Positions 16,432-25,634 of a DNA stretch of 64,000 bases are shown here, piece by piece. Within the stretch, counting starts at the first letter, position 1; every line of letters starts with the position of its first letter. The stretch is taken from NCBI GenBank assembly GCA_902778175.1, contig CACYWT010000011.1, positions 1 through 64,000 of the forward strand, in the 5' to 3' direction. The DNA comes from an uncultured Ruminococcus sp. (GTDB lineage: Bacteria; Bacillota; Clostridia; Oscillospirales; Acutalibacteraceae). Made by a program: the position numbers and the translations under genes. The notes beneath the pieces are model-generated. The model was given only the letters and a program-made list of their open reading frames with translations. It searched no databases and had not been told where the DNA came from.

Positions 16432-17364
16432 ATGACAAGTTCGGATCTTGTATTTGACAAGAGAAGCAAAGCAGCACGGTTTTTCGGAGGAATAAAGGAT
16501 GCTCTGCTGCAGATCCCGCGTGAGCATAAGGGCTTCGGCAAGCAGACGATAATGCTTGCAAAGGAGGATCTTCTCAAAACCTATAAGGGCGCGGTCATCG
16601 GTCCCTTGTGGGCGCTCGTAAAGCCTGTGTTCCAGCTTTTTGTATACTGGTTCGCATTCTCGATACTCAGAGGCTCGTCCAATAAGGAAATGGGCGTTGA
16701 ATACTTCCTTTTCATCATGTCGGGCTTTGTTCCGTGGTTTTTCATGAGCGACTGTATCGGCAGAGGCTCACGCTCGATCGCTGATAACAGGCAGTTCGTA
16801 AACAAGGTATCGTTCCCTGTATCGGTTATCATGACCTATACCACGATATCAAAATTCTATGTCCATATCTTCCTGCTTTCACTGTCATATCTCTATATAA
16901 CGATATTCGGGGGAATACAGCCGAGCATCTATAATATCCAGCTTTTGTTCCTGGCTCCGCTGATGTTCTTTTTCTTCCTTGCGCTTACATGGTCGCTTGC
17001 GCCGATGAGCGCGTTCAGCAAGGATTACCTGAATTTCATCAATACCATCATGTCTGGTCTGTTCTGGCTTTCGGCTATCGGTTATGATTCATATACGCTC
17101 AAAAATGACGTTATCCGCAATATACTCATGTGCAATCCCCTTGCATATTTCGTTAATGCATACCGCAAGGCTCTTATCTGTCAGTGCTGGATATGGGAGG
17201 CGCCGAATTATCCTGCAAAGCAGGCTAAACAGATGCTCAAGGACGGCATACATCTGCATCCGCTGTGGGAAAACCTTATCCTTGTACTGGAGTTTGCCCT
17301 TGTTATCGGTATCGGAATATATAATTACAACCGTCTGAGGAAAGAACTTCCGGACGTTCTTTGA
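16432..17364 (+). CDS. ABC-2 polysaccharide/teichoic acid export permease (TagG/Wzm-like)
   Basis: 310 residues. A cytoplasmic N-terminus of about 60 residues ends in the family motif LLKTYKGAVIGPLWALVKP, followed by six membrane segments, as in TagG and Wzm. These permeases move lipid-linked wall polymers across the membrane together with a TagH/Wzt ATPase. No matching ATPase gene lies in this cluster, and the only other ABC ATPases in the window belong to different systems. The start follows TGAGGAGGAAA. 12 bp to the next gene; clearly co-transcribed. Confidence 0.92.
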   Translation: MTSSDLVFDKRSKAARFFGGIKDALLQIPREHKGFGKQTIMLAKEDLLKTYKGAVIGPLWALVKPVFQLFVYWFAFSILRGSSNKEMGVEYFLFIMSGFVPWFFMSDCIGRGSRSIADNRQFVNKVSFPVSVIMTYTTISKFYVHIFLLSLSYLYITIFGGIQPSIYNIQLLFLAPLMFFFFLALTWSLAPMSAFSKDYLNFINTIMSGLFWLSAIGYDSYTLKNDVIRNILMCNPLAYFVNAYRKALICQCWIWEAPNYPAKQAKQMLKDGIHLHPLWENLILVLEFALVIGIGIYNYNRLRKELPDVL

Positions 17365-17376
17365 TTCAGGAGTATT

Positions 17377-18576
17377 ATGGAAGAAACATTTTTTCAGAAA
17401 CTTCAAAGAGTAAAATTCGGCGATATCGGTCATATGTTCCTGTTTTTGCTGGCACTGCCGCTGTCGCTTGTATACAGACTGTTCCGCAGGGATCTGTGGG
17501 TCATCTGCGATAACAAAAACGAGGCAAGGGATAACGGATATCATCTTTTCCGCTATATCCGTGAGAATTATCCTGAGCAGGATATAGTCTATGCGATAAG
17601 CCGCCGCTCGCCCGATTATGCAAAGGTGAAGGATCTTGGCAGGACGGTGCGCTACGGCAGCCTGCGCCATTGGATCCTTTATCTCAGCGCAAAGAAAAAT
17701 ATCAGCTCGCAGAAGGGCGGAAAACCCAATGCGGCAGTCTGCTATTTTCTGGAGGTAAACGGAATAATAAAGAATACCCGTATTTTTCTGCAGCATGGTA
17801 TAATCAAGGACGATATGCCTTGGCTCTATTACGAGAATACCAGAATGCGTATGTTCGTTTGCAGTACGGAAAGGGAATGGCGTTATGTAAGCGATACATA
17901 TCATTATCCGGAGGGCTGGGTGAAAAAGCTCGGTATTGCCCGTCTGGACGCGCTGCATGATATGAAGGTGAAGGAAAAGCAGGTCCTGCTTATGCCTACA
18001 TGGAGAAGCTGGATCGCAACGCCGACCTCAGCCTCGTATTCTATTGAGGATATTTCCGCATTTACAAATACGGCATATTACAAGGCGTGGAATTCCTTTC
18101 TCAGCAGCGGCAGGCTTTCGGAAATACTGAAGAAAAACGGACTTACGCTTGTATTCTATCCCCACAGGGATATGCAGCCGTTCCTTAAATATTTCGATAT
18201 ACACGACGATAATATCATCATTGCAAAATGGCCAGAATATGACGTGCAGGAGCTTCTCAAGGAAAGCGCCTACCTTATCACCGATTTTTCAAGCATCGCA
18301 ATGGATTTTGCATATATGAAAAAGCCGCTCCAGTATTATCAGTTTGATTACCGGGATTTCCGGAAGGGACAGTATCCCGAAGGCTATTTCAGCTATGAAA
18401 AGGACGGATTCGGTCCTGTATGCTATGATGAACAGAGATCTCTTGATGAGCTGGAAAAGGCGGCTGAAAAGGGCTTTGTGAATAATGAGATATATCTTCT
18501 GCGGCATGATGAGTTTTTCGATCTTTATGATACTCAGAACTGCGAAAGGAATTACCGTGCGATCAAGGAGTTGTAA
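17377..18576 (+). CDS. CDP-glycerol glycerophosphotransferase family (TagB/TagF-type)
   Basis: 399 residues. One hydrophobic, membrane-associating segment (about 20-36) then the GT-B-like Glyphos_transf domain. Diagnostic motifs in order: LQHGIIKDD (138-146), LLMPTWRSW, FYPHRDMQ and LITDFSSIAMDFAYMKKP. Such enzymes transfer glycerol-phosphate (or ribitol-phosphate) from the CDP form to a growing wall polymer at the inner membrane face. The single-domain form without a GT2 part suggests a priming step, as TagB has; this is inference. No tagD (glycerol-3-phosphate cytidylyltransferase) is in the window. It ends 2 nt before the Stealth gene. Confidence 0.92.
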   Translation: MEETFFQKLQRVKFGDIGHMFLFLLALPLSLVYRLFRRDLWVICDNKNEARDNGYHLFRYIRENYPEQDIVYAISRRSPDYAKVKDLGRTVRYGSLRHWILYLSAKKNISSQKGGKPNAAVCYFLEVNGIIKNTRIFLQHGIIKDDMPWLYYENTRMRMFVCSTEREWRYVSDTYHYPEGWVKKLGIARLDALHDMKVKEKQVLLMPTWRSWIATPTSASYSIEDISAFTNTAYYKAWNSFLSSGRLSEILKKNGLTLVFYPHRDMQPFLKYFDIHDDNIIIAKWPEYDVQELLKESAYLITDFSSIAMDFAYMKKPLQYYQFDYRDFRKGQYPEGYFSYEKDGFGPVCYDEQRSLDELEKAAEKGFVNNEIYLLRHDEFFDLYDTQNCERNYRAIKEL

Positions 18577-18578
18577 CT

Positions 18579-19589
18579 ATGGGCGCAGCAGACGGGAATA
18601 ATAAAATAGATTTTGTACTGATATGGGTCGATGGTGCTGACCCTGCATGGAGAGCGGAAAAAGCCCTTTATGACGGCAGTGCGCAAAGCGGAAATACCGA
18701 TGTCCGTTTCCGTGACTGGGATAATCTGCAGTACTGGTTCCGCGGAGTTGAGAAATTCGCGCCGTGGGTCAACCGTATCCATTTCGTTACATGGGGACAT
18801 CTCCCTGCATGGCTGGATACTTCGGCGCCTAAGCTGAATATCGTCAACCACAAAGATTTCATACCGCATGAATATCTGCCGACCTTCAACTGCAATCCGA
18901 TAGAGCTGAATCTCCACCGTATAAAGGGTCTTGCAGAGCAGTTCGTATATTTCAATGACGATATGTTCGTTACGGCTCCGACAAAACCGGAGGATTTTTT
19001 CATAAACGGACACCCCTGCGATACCTACGGGCTTAACTGCATTTATTTTGTCGAGGACAGCGTCGGTCATATCAACGGCTCTGATCTTGAACAGATCAAT
19101 AATAATTTTCCCGGCAGCAAGGCGGTCATACGCGCTAACAGGGCAAAATGGTTCAGCCACAAAAACGGGTTCAGGAACAATGTCAAGACCTGTATGCTCA
19201 GCACATGGGACTGGTTCCCGGGATTCCACTATGACCATCTTCCGACCTGTTTTCTTAAATCCACCTATGATGAGGTCTGGGAGAAATGTACTGACGCTCT
19301 TGTGCAGACCTGCAGATGCCGTTTCCGCAGCGGTCTGAATGTCAACCAGTGGCTTATGAAATACTGGCAGCTGTGCAAGGGAATAAGCGAGCCGCGCAAA
19401 GAGATAGGCAGGGTATATCATCTCAAGAATGACGAGATACCCAAGGCTCTTGAAGCTGTGGAGCAGGGCAGGCATAAGCTGATATGTCTGAACGATACCG
19501 CAATGACGGCGGATTTTGAGGAAACGAGCCGGGCAGTACGCGAAAGCTTTGAAAAGCTGCTGCCGGAGAGATCCTCGTTTGAGAAATAA
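18579..19589 (+). CDS. Stealth family sugar-phosphate transferase, paralogue 1
   Basis: 336 residues, no membrane segment. All Stealth blocks are present: CR1 (IDFVLIWVDGADPAW), CR2 (WDNLQYWFRGVEKFAPWV through VYFNDDMFV, with the acidic NDD at 126-128), CR3 around the WDWFPGFHYDHLP segment and CR4 near the C-terminus. Stealth proteins transfer sugar-1-phosphate (hexose- or GlcNAc-phosphate) to form phosphodiester bonds in capsules and are related to the human GlcNAc-1-phosphotransferase. Start 2 nt after the previous stop. A second paralogue lies at 20844 with long identical stretches; the central part (about 150-250) differs most, so acceptors may differ. Confidence 0.93.
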   Translation: MGAADGNNKIDFVLIWVDGADPAWRAEKALYDGSAQSGNTDVRFRDWDNLQYWFRGVEKFAPWVNRIHFVTWGHLPAWLDTSAPKLNIVNHKDFIPHEYLPTFNCNPIELNLHRIKGLAEQFVYFNDDMFVTAPTKPEDFFINGHPCDTYGLNCIYFVEDSVGHINGSDLEQINNNFPGSKAVIRANRAKWFSHKNGFRNNVKTCMLSTWDWFPGFHYDHLPTCFLKSTYDEVWEKCTDALVQTCRCRFRSGLNVNQWLMKYWQLCKGISEPRKEIGRVYHLKNDEIPKALEAVEQGRHKLICLNDTAMTADFEETSRAVRESFEKLLPERSSFEK

Positions 19590-19606
19590 AACTACGGAGG
19601 TACGTT

Positions 19607-20764
19607 ATGAAGCTCAGCTTTTCCAAGAATGATACGCTTGTCGTAAAAGGCGTTGCAATTATTTTTCTGGTATTTTATCATTGTCTGTCGGAAAAGAGCA
19701 GGCTCATGGGTTATGACATCAGCTTTTTTCCTCTGACTCAGTATCAGGCATTTTATATTTTTGAAAGCATGAACGTATGCGTAGGGACCTTTGCCTTCAT
19801 GTCTGCATTCGGACTTATGCGAACGATCTCCTATAAATACCTCAAAGACGGAAAGAATACCCTCGGCGCTGCTGAAAGCACGGATTTTCTGACGAAACGG
19901 ACGATATCCCTTCTTATGGCGTTTTTTATACCCTTTGTCGTATGCACCGCAGTTTCACTTTTTGTGTTCAGGCACAATCCCTACGGTCACGGCACAGAAT
20001 TCGTATTCAATATTATACTTGATATGCTCGGGCTTGCCGGAATGTTGGGAACTCCCATGATGGTCGGAACATGGTGGTATATGAGCTTTGCTCTTATCAT
20101 CATCGGGCTTATGCCGCTGACGGTGAATCTCTACAGAAAATACGGCGTCGGTGTGCTGATACCTTATCTTGTGCTCCCGATACTTATTGACAGCAGCTTC
20201 TATAGCGGCACTGCTCTTACAAATATGACGCGGTGGCTGCTTTGCATACCGTTCGGCATAATGTTTGCAGATGCAAATGTTTTTGAAAGAATGAAGGAGA
20301 AAACACTTTTCGGAAATAAAATTCTTTCAAAGATAATAAAATTCGTTGTCTGGACAGCTCTTCTCCTCGGTATCTTCTGGATGCGCAAGCAGGGCTGGAC
20401 ATGGAAGTATCTGTATTACATTATCAGCACTGTACTTCCGGTCGTTTTCGTATACTGGCTGTACGAATTTGTATGCGGAATACCGATAATAAACAAGATA
20501 TTTGCTCTTCTCGGTAAATATTCCTCAGATATATTCTTCATGCACACATTCATCAGAGCGGTATGGTTCAAGGATTTCACATATTCTCTGAAATACTGGT
20601 ATGCGGTATTCGGTTTCGTAATGGTAGCATCTCTTGTTATGGCGATAGCAGCTGATCTGCTGAGATGGCTTATACGCTGGGGAAAGCTCACTTCTTTTCT
20701 TTCCTCGAAAGCATCAGCGCTCAGTGCAAAGCTTCTGCCCCCGGCAAAAGAGCAGGAAAGCTGA
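19607..20764 (+). CDS. Membrane acyltransferase family 3 (OafA-like)
   Basis: 385 residues with about ten membrane segments. The family start is recognisable: a short cytoplasmic N-terminus, VKGVAIIFLVFYHCLS with the catalytic-type His, followed by a segment with FMSAFGLMRT. These enzymes put O-acetyl, succinyl or similar groups on surface sugars. In this cluster it is the only candidate for moving an acyl (perhaps glyceryl) group from the carrier protein at 30150 to the polymer; that link is inference. ATG preceded by ACGGAGGTACG. A new promoter begins directly after it. Confidence 0.88.
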   Translation: MKLSFSKNDTLVVKGVAIIFLVFYHCLSEKSRLMGYDISFFPLTQYQAFYIFESMNVCVGTFAFMSAFGLMRTISYKYLKDGKNTLGAAESTDFLTKRTISLLMAFFIPFVVCTAVSLFVFRHNPYGHGTEFVFNIILDMLGLAGMLGTPMMVGTWWYMSFALIIIGLMPLTVNLYRKYGVGVLIPYLVLPILIDSSFYSGTALTNMTRWLLCIPFGIMFADANVFERMKEKTLFGNKILSKIIKFVVWTALLLGIFWMRKQGWTWKYLYYIISTVLPVVFVYWLYEFVCGIPIINKIFALLGKYSSDIFFMHTFIRAVWFKDFTYSLKYWYAVFGFVMVASLVMAIAADLLRWLIRWGKLTSFLSSKASALSAKLLPPAKEQES

Positions 20765-20801
20765 AAACCGGAAAAAACATGGATTCAGGCTTTCATTCGA
20801 T

Positions 20802-20831
20802 TTGACATACCCATTGTAAATAAAGTATAAT
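20802..20831 (+). promoter_or_regulatory. Internal promoter, very close to its start codon
   Basis: TTGACA (20802-20807), 18-bp spacer, TATAAT (20826-20831). The Shine-Dalgarno GGTGGAGGA begins 1 nt after the -10 and the ATG is at 20844, so transcription starting the usual 6-8 nt downstream would remove most of the ribosome site. Confidence 0.6.
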
Positions 20832-20843
20832 GGTGGAGGATTT

Positions 20844-21839
20844 ATGGATAAGATTGATTTTGTAATGATCTGGGTGGACGGAAACGACCCCGAGTGGCAG
20901 AAAGAAAAAAACAAATATGATTCCTCCACGGAAAAGGGCGACAATACCATAGTCCGCTACAGGAGCTGGGATAACCTGCAGTACTGGTTCCGCGGAGTGG
21001 AAAAATTTGCGCCTTGGGTGAACCGTATCCATTTTGTGACATGGGGACATCTTCCGCCATGGCTGAATACAAAGCATCCTTTGCTGAATATCGTCAATCA
21101 TAAGGATTATATTCCGGAGAAATATCTTCCTACCTTCAATGCAAATACGATAGAGCTGAATCTCCACCGAATAGAGGGACTTGCGGAGCAGTTCGTGTAT
21201 TTCAATGACGATATGTTCGTTACAGCTCCTGTCAGACCGGAGGATTTCTTCCGTGACGGCAGACCGATGGATACCTATTCGCTTGACTGTATTTATTTCG
21301 GAGAAAAAAGCGCCGGCTTTTTCAACGGAAATGATATAGAGCTTATCAATATGCATTTTGATAAGAAGGAATGTATGAAACGTGATTTCAGGAAATGGTA
21401 CAGCCCGAAAAACGGAGTAAAGCGTATCATCAAGACCCATGCGCTCAATATGTGGCCATGGTTCCCTGGAATGTACTACAATCATCTGCCGAGTAATTTC
21501 CTCAAGGATACCTTCGTGCGCGTATGGGAGCAGGAGGGCGAAGTCCTCGACAAGACCTGCGAGGAAAAATTCCGCACAAAATCGAACTGCAATCAGTGGC
21601 TTATGAAATTCTGGCAGCTTGCCGAGGGTACTCCGATACCGCGCGGAGTTGGTATAGGTCATTGTTTCCATATAAAGGACAATATCTGGAAACAGGCGCT
21701 TGACGCTATTTCAACCGGAAAATACAGACTTATCTGTGTCAATGATACTATCAATACGAGAGATTTTGAATTGCAGAAACAGCAGGTCATCAACGCATTT
21801 GAAACACTGCTGCCGGAAAAATCTGCATTTGAATTATAA
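20844..21839 (+). CDS. Stealth family sugar-phosphate transferase, paralogue 2
   Basis: 331 residues, cytoplasmic. Same blocks as the paralogue at 18579: IDFVMIWVDGNDPEW (CR1), WDNLQYWFRGVEKFAPWV and VYFNDDMFV (CR2), MWPWFPGMYYNHLP (CR3) and the C-terminal CR4 region. The two genes are nearly identical around CR2 and diverge after about residue 150. It should form a sugar-phosphate bridge in the polymer. Ribosome site GGTGGAGGA precedes the ATG. It is separated from the first half of the cluster by a promoter and followed after 33 bp by the first large fusion protein. Confidence 0.93.
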   Translation: MDKIDFVMIWVDGNDPEWQKEKNKYDSSTEKGDNTIVRYRSWDNLQYWFRGVEKFAPWVNRIHFVTWGHLPPWLNTKHPLLNIVNHKDYIPEKYLPTFNANTIELNLHRIEGLAEQFVYFNDDMFVTAPVRPEDFFRDGRPMDTYSLDCIYFGEKSAGFFNGNDIELINMHFDKKECMKRDFRKWYSPKNGVKRIIKTHALNMWPWFPGMYYNHLPSNFLKDTFVRVWEQEGEVLDKTCEEKFRTKSNCNQWLMKFWQLAEGTPIPRGVGIGHCFHIKDNIWKQALDAISTGKYRLICVNDTINTRDFELQKQQVINAFETLLPEKSAFEL

Positions 21840-21872
21840 GTGCAATGCTTTTGAATTCAGAGGGTGAATCAT

Positions 21873-24563
21873 ATGGAGAAAAAACGGGAATTTCTAATTT
21901 CGGTAATCATGCCGGTATATAATACGGAAAAATATCTTAAAGAATCCATAGGAAGCCTTATTGATCAGACCATAGGCTTTGAAAAAAACATACAGCTTAT
22001 TATCGTCAACGACGGCAGTACCGACGGCAGCGACAGGATATGCCGTGAATACAGCGAAAAATATCCGGATAATATAGTCTATCTCAGTCAGGAGCATAAG
22101 GGCGTCAGCGCCGCAAGAAATATGGCGCTCGGAAAGATCAAGGCGAAATATGTCAATTTTCTCGACAGCGGCGACTGCTGGAGCAAGGAATCCTTAAAGA
22201 AACTTTATGATTTCTTTGAAGAAAATTACGACAAAACAGATGTCATTGCCGGAAGAAAGAAGCTTTTTGACGGAGCGTCCGGCTATCATATCCTTGACTA
22301 TAAATTTGAAAAGACCGGTGTTATTGATCTGGATCAGCGCAGCGATGTTGTTCATATGGATGTAGCAAGCTCGCTGATAAAGACCGAGGCGATAGGCAGT
22401 CTTCAGTTCTGCGAAAAACTCATGTACGGCGAGGACGCAAGATTTGTAAATACCATTCTTCTTGAAAAATGCACTATCGGCTTTGTCAGAGAAAGTGAAT
22501 ACCGTTACCGCAAAAGAGCGGACGGAAGCTCGGCTACACAGCAGGAGAAGGTATCGGACAGCTATTATTTTGATTCTCCCGTATATCTGCATAAATTCCT
22601 GTTTGATCTGTCAAGAGAAAAATACGGCTCGGTCAAGAAATTCATACAGTATATGGTAATGTATGATATTACATGGAGGGTGAAAAAACCTGTATATGAT
22701 CTTCTGCCGAAGGATAAGGCTGAGAAATACAAAAACCTTCTTTCCGATATCATGCAGGATATAGAGGACAGCGTTATCTATTATCAGAGAAGCATCTATA
22801 TGAATATGAAGATGTACTGTCTTTCTCTGAAATACGGTCATGATGTCCGTAAGGATCTTGTTTATGACGGCGGAAAGATAAAATACAAGGATTTTGTGAC
22901 GCTGGATCTGGAACAGGCAAAGACCCTGCTGATCTGGGACTATTTTGAGCTTCACGGAAATATCCTCCGTCTTGAGGGCAAGGATAACTGCTGGATGCGC
23001 GGAAATGACTACAATTATTACGCAAAGGTGAACGGGGAGATATATTATCCCTCATATGTTGACTGTCCGAAGTTTGACCTTGTCACGATGGAGGGCGTGG
23101 TGAACAAGGGCAGGGCAGTGGTTTATGAAATACATCTGAATCCTGAAAAGGAAACGAAGATAAGCTTCTTCTTCCGAAAGGGTGAGGATACAAGGGATAT
23201 TTCCACTTCTCTCGGACGGTTCTCACATCTTCCGAAAACAGAAGGCGGCTATTATGCGAATAAACAGCTTATAGTACGCGCCGAGGATAAGGGGCTGTAT
23301 ATCGTTCCGTATACTGAAGAGCTTCATAAGGAGCTTGAGGAAAAATACTGCGATCTTCTGCTTGAAAGCGGACAGAAGGAAGCTGTAAACTGGCGCAAAC
23401 GCTATTTTGAGGAAATGAAGAAAAAGAAAAGGGATCTCTGGATGATATCCGACAGGACATATGTTGCAGGAGATAACGGCGAGCATTTCTTCCGATATCT
23501 GAATAAATGGCAGCATAAGGCAAGATTTGATACCTGCTTCAATATTGACGCCGACTGTCCGGATAACGAACGTATGGCAAAATACGGCAAGATCGTTAAT
23601 TACGGGACAGAGGAATACAAGATGAAATTTCTTCTTTCCGATATGATAATTTCTTCATCTGCATCGGATTATCTCTTTAATCCTTTCGGTGACATGATGA
23701 AATACCTTGTTGATCTGGTCCATTATGATTTTGTATTCCTGCAGCACGGTATCACCAAGGACGACCTTTCGGCATGGCTCAACCGCTATAATAAAAATAT
23801 AAGCATGATGGTAACTGCCGCAGTACCCGAGTATCTTTCGATAGTAAACGGAAATTACTGCATGACAAAGGATATTCCGGTAATTACCGGGTTCCCGCGA
23901 TTTGATTCCCTCTATCGTATGAGCCGCGCGCATAAGCCTAAGAAAAAGATCGTATTCATGCCGACATGGCGTCAGGGGATAAAGGGCAGCTATGACAGCA
24001 AGGCAAATAAGAGCATATATTCCGATCAATTCCGTGAATCTGAATTTTTCAGATTCTATAATGCGCTGATAAATGACAGCCGTTTGCTCAAGGCTATGCG
24101 TGATAAGGGTTATACGGGTCTTTTCTGTATGCATCCCATGCAGAGCGAGCAGTGGCGCGATTTTGACGGAAATGATGTAATTACCGTGAACGAAGGATTT
24201 GTTGATTATCAGAAGGAATTTGTCAGCTCCGCGCTTCTTGTGACCGATTATTCAAGCGTCGCCTTTGATTTCTCCTATCTGAAAAAGCCGGTAGTATACG
24301 CGCAGTTCGACAAAGATGAATTCTATAATAAACATACCTATAGCAAGGGATATTTTGATTATGAGCGTGACGGCTTCGGCAAGGTCTGCTGCGATCTTGA
24401 CAGCACTGTTGATGCTATAATAAAGCTTATCGGAAACGACTGCCGCAATGATGAGAAATATCTGAAAAGGGTGGAGGATTTCTATCCCTATACTGACGCG
24501 CATTGCTGCCGCAGGGTATATGAGCATATCAAGGATCTGAAATATAAATACGGGGTATTCTGA
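21873..24563 (+). CDS. GT2 - CDP-glycerol glycerophosphotransferase fusion 1
   Basis: 896 residues, no membrane segment. Residues 1-250 are a GT-A glycosyltransferase (SVIMPVYNTEKYL, VNDGSTDGS, NFLDSGDCW, GEDARF). A middle region (about 300-510) is beta-rich and unassigned. Residues about 515-896 are a TagF-type domain: LQHGITKDD, FMPTWRQGIKGSY, CMHPMQSEQW, LVTDYSSVAFDFSYLKKP. One chain can therefore add both a sugar and glycerol-phosphate, as in polymerases making glycosylated polyglycerol-phosphate. The metal-site motif reads DSGD here instead of the usual DSDD of its two relatives. ATG at 21873 follows AGAGGGTG; GTG at 21864 lies inside that site. The stop overlaps the next ATG. Confidence 0.92.
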   Translation: MEKKREFLISVIMPVYNTEKYLKESIGSLIDQTIGFEKNIQLIIVNDGSTDGSDRICREYSEKYPDNIVYLSQEHKGVSAARNMALGKIKAKYVNFLDSGDCWSKESLKKLYDFFEENYDKTDVIAGRKKLFDGASGYHILDYKFEKTGVIDLDQRSDVVHMDVASSLIKTEAIGSLQFCEKLMYGEDARFVNTILLEKCTIGFVRESEYRYRKRADGSSATQQEKVSDSYYFDSPVYLHKFLFDLSREKYGSVKKFIQYMVMYDITWRVKKPVYDLLPKDKAEKYKNLLSDIMQDIEDSVIYYQRSIYMNMKMYCLSLKYGHDVRKDLVYDGGKIKYKDFVTLDLEQAKTLLIWDYFELHGNILRLEGKDNCWMRGNDYNYYAKVNGEIYYPSYVDCPKFDLVTMEGVVNKGRAVVYEIHLNPEKETKISFFFRKGEDTRDISTSLGRFSHLPKTEGGYYANKQLIVRAEDKGLYIVPYTEELHKELEEKYCDLLLESGQKEAVNWRKRYFEEMKKKKRDLWMISDRTYVAGDNGEHFFRYLNKWQHKARFDTCFNIDADCPDNERMAKYGKIVNYGTEEYKMKFLLSDMIISSSASDYLFNPFGDMMKYLVDLVHYDFVFLQHGITKDDLSAWLNRYNKNISMMVTAAVPEYLSIVNGNYCMTKDIPVITGFPRFDSLYRMSRAHKPKKKIVFMPTWRQGIKGSYDSKANKSIYSDQFRESEFFRFYNALINDSRLLKAMRDKGYTGLFCMHPMQSEQWRDFDGNDVITVNEGFVDYQKEFVSSALLVTDYSSVAFDFSYLKKPVVYAQFDKDEFYNKHTYSKGYFDYERDGFGKVCCDLDSTVDAIIKLIGNDCRNDEKYLKRVEDFYPYTDAHCCRRVYEHIKDLKYKYGVF

Positions 24564-25582
24564 TGGACAGGAATTTTTTGGTATCGGTCGTAATACCGGT
24601 ATATAAGGTCGAAAAATATCTTGCGGAAACAGTGGATTCCGTGATCGGGCAGTCAATAGGTTTTGAGGAAAATATACAGATCATTTTAGTTAATGACGGC
24701 AGCCCGGATAACAGCGAGGAGATCTGTCTTGAATACCGTGACAGATTTCCGGATAATATAGTATATATCAAAAAAGAAAACGGCGGAGTCAGTTCGGCAA
24801 GAAATGCCGGTATCCCTTATATCAGGGGAGAGTATGTCAATTTTCTCGACAGCGACGATATCTGGACTCCCGAGGCTTTCAGACTTATGCTGGAGCTTTT
24901 TGAGGACAGCAGCGGCAGTACGGATATTGTGGCGGCAAGAAAGAAATTCTTTGACGCAAGGGACGGCTGGCACCATCTTGATTACCGGTTTGAAAGGACA
25001 AAAACAGCCGATCTGACCGAGGAATATGATTTTGTACAGCTTGACGTTACGGGTGCGCTTATCCGCACGGCTGCCATCGGCGGACACAGGTTCTGCGAAA
25101 AACTGAAATACGGCGAGGATGCAGCCTTTGTCGGAGAGATACTTCTTGAAAAACGTACTCTCGGCGTATGCAGGGAGGCAGTTCATCTTTACCGAAAGAG
25201 ATCTGATGACAGTTCTGCGCTGCAGGGCGAACTCAGGAGCAGGAGCTATTTCTTTGATTCGCCCAAGTATTTCCATAAGCATCTGTTTTCTCTTTCAAAG
25301 AAAAAATACGGCTTTATTGAAAAATTCATACAATATACGGTAATGTATGATATCGGCTGGCGTATCCGTAAGGATCTCACAGGTGCGCTGTCCCCGAATG
25401 ATTATAAGCGTTACTGTAATATGATTGACGCTCTTTTAAGACAGATAGATGATGACGTCATTATGAAACAGAGAAATATCTGGAAAAAACAAAAAATCTA
25501 CTGTCTTATGAGAAAAAGAGGCATGAAAAAAACAGCGGCTTTATACCGCCGCATAAGCAGGACTGATATTATGTATAGGTGA
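24563..25582 (+). CDS. Family 2 glycosyltransferase, single-domain relative of the fusions
   Basis: 339 residues. GT-A domain with SVVIPVYKVEKYL, VNDGSPDNS, NFLDSDDIW and GEDAAF, closely similar to the first 300 residues of the fusions at 21873 and 25635, then it stops at the point where those continue into the middle and TagF domains. The C-terminal 40 residues are basic. ATG overlaps the upstream stop (TGATG), so it is translationally coupled. It may be a dedicated sugar transferase or a product of duplication with loss of the second half; no remnant of a TagF domain follows in the 52-bp gap, so it seems a stable gene. Confidence 0.9.
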   Translation: MDRNFLVSVVIPVYKVEKYLAETVDSVIGQSIGFEENIQIILVNDGSPDNSEEICLEYRDRFPDNIVYIKKENGGVSSARNAGIPYIRGEYVNFLDSDDIWTPEAFRLMLELFEDSSGSTDIVAARKKFFDARDGWHHLDYRFERTKTADLTEEYDFVQLDVTGALIRTAAIGGHRFCEKLKYGEDAAFVGEILLEKRTLGVCREAVHLYRKRSDDSSALQGELRSRSYFFDSPKYFHKHLFSLSKKKYGFIEKFIQYTVMYDIGWRIRKDLTGALSPNDYKRYCNMIDALLRQIDDDVIMKQRNIWKKQKIYCLMRKRGMKKTAALYRRISRTDIMYR

Positions 25583-25634
25583 ATCCCTGTCTGCCGGATC
25601 AGATGGAATAATAAAAGATTGCAGGTGACTGATT

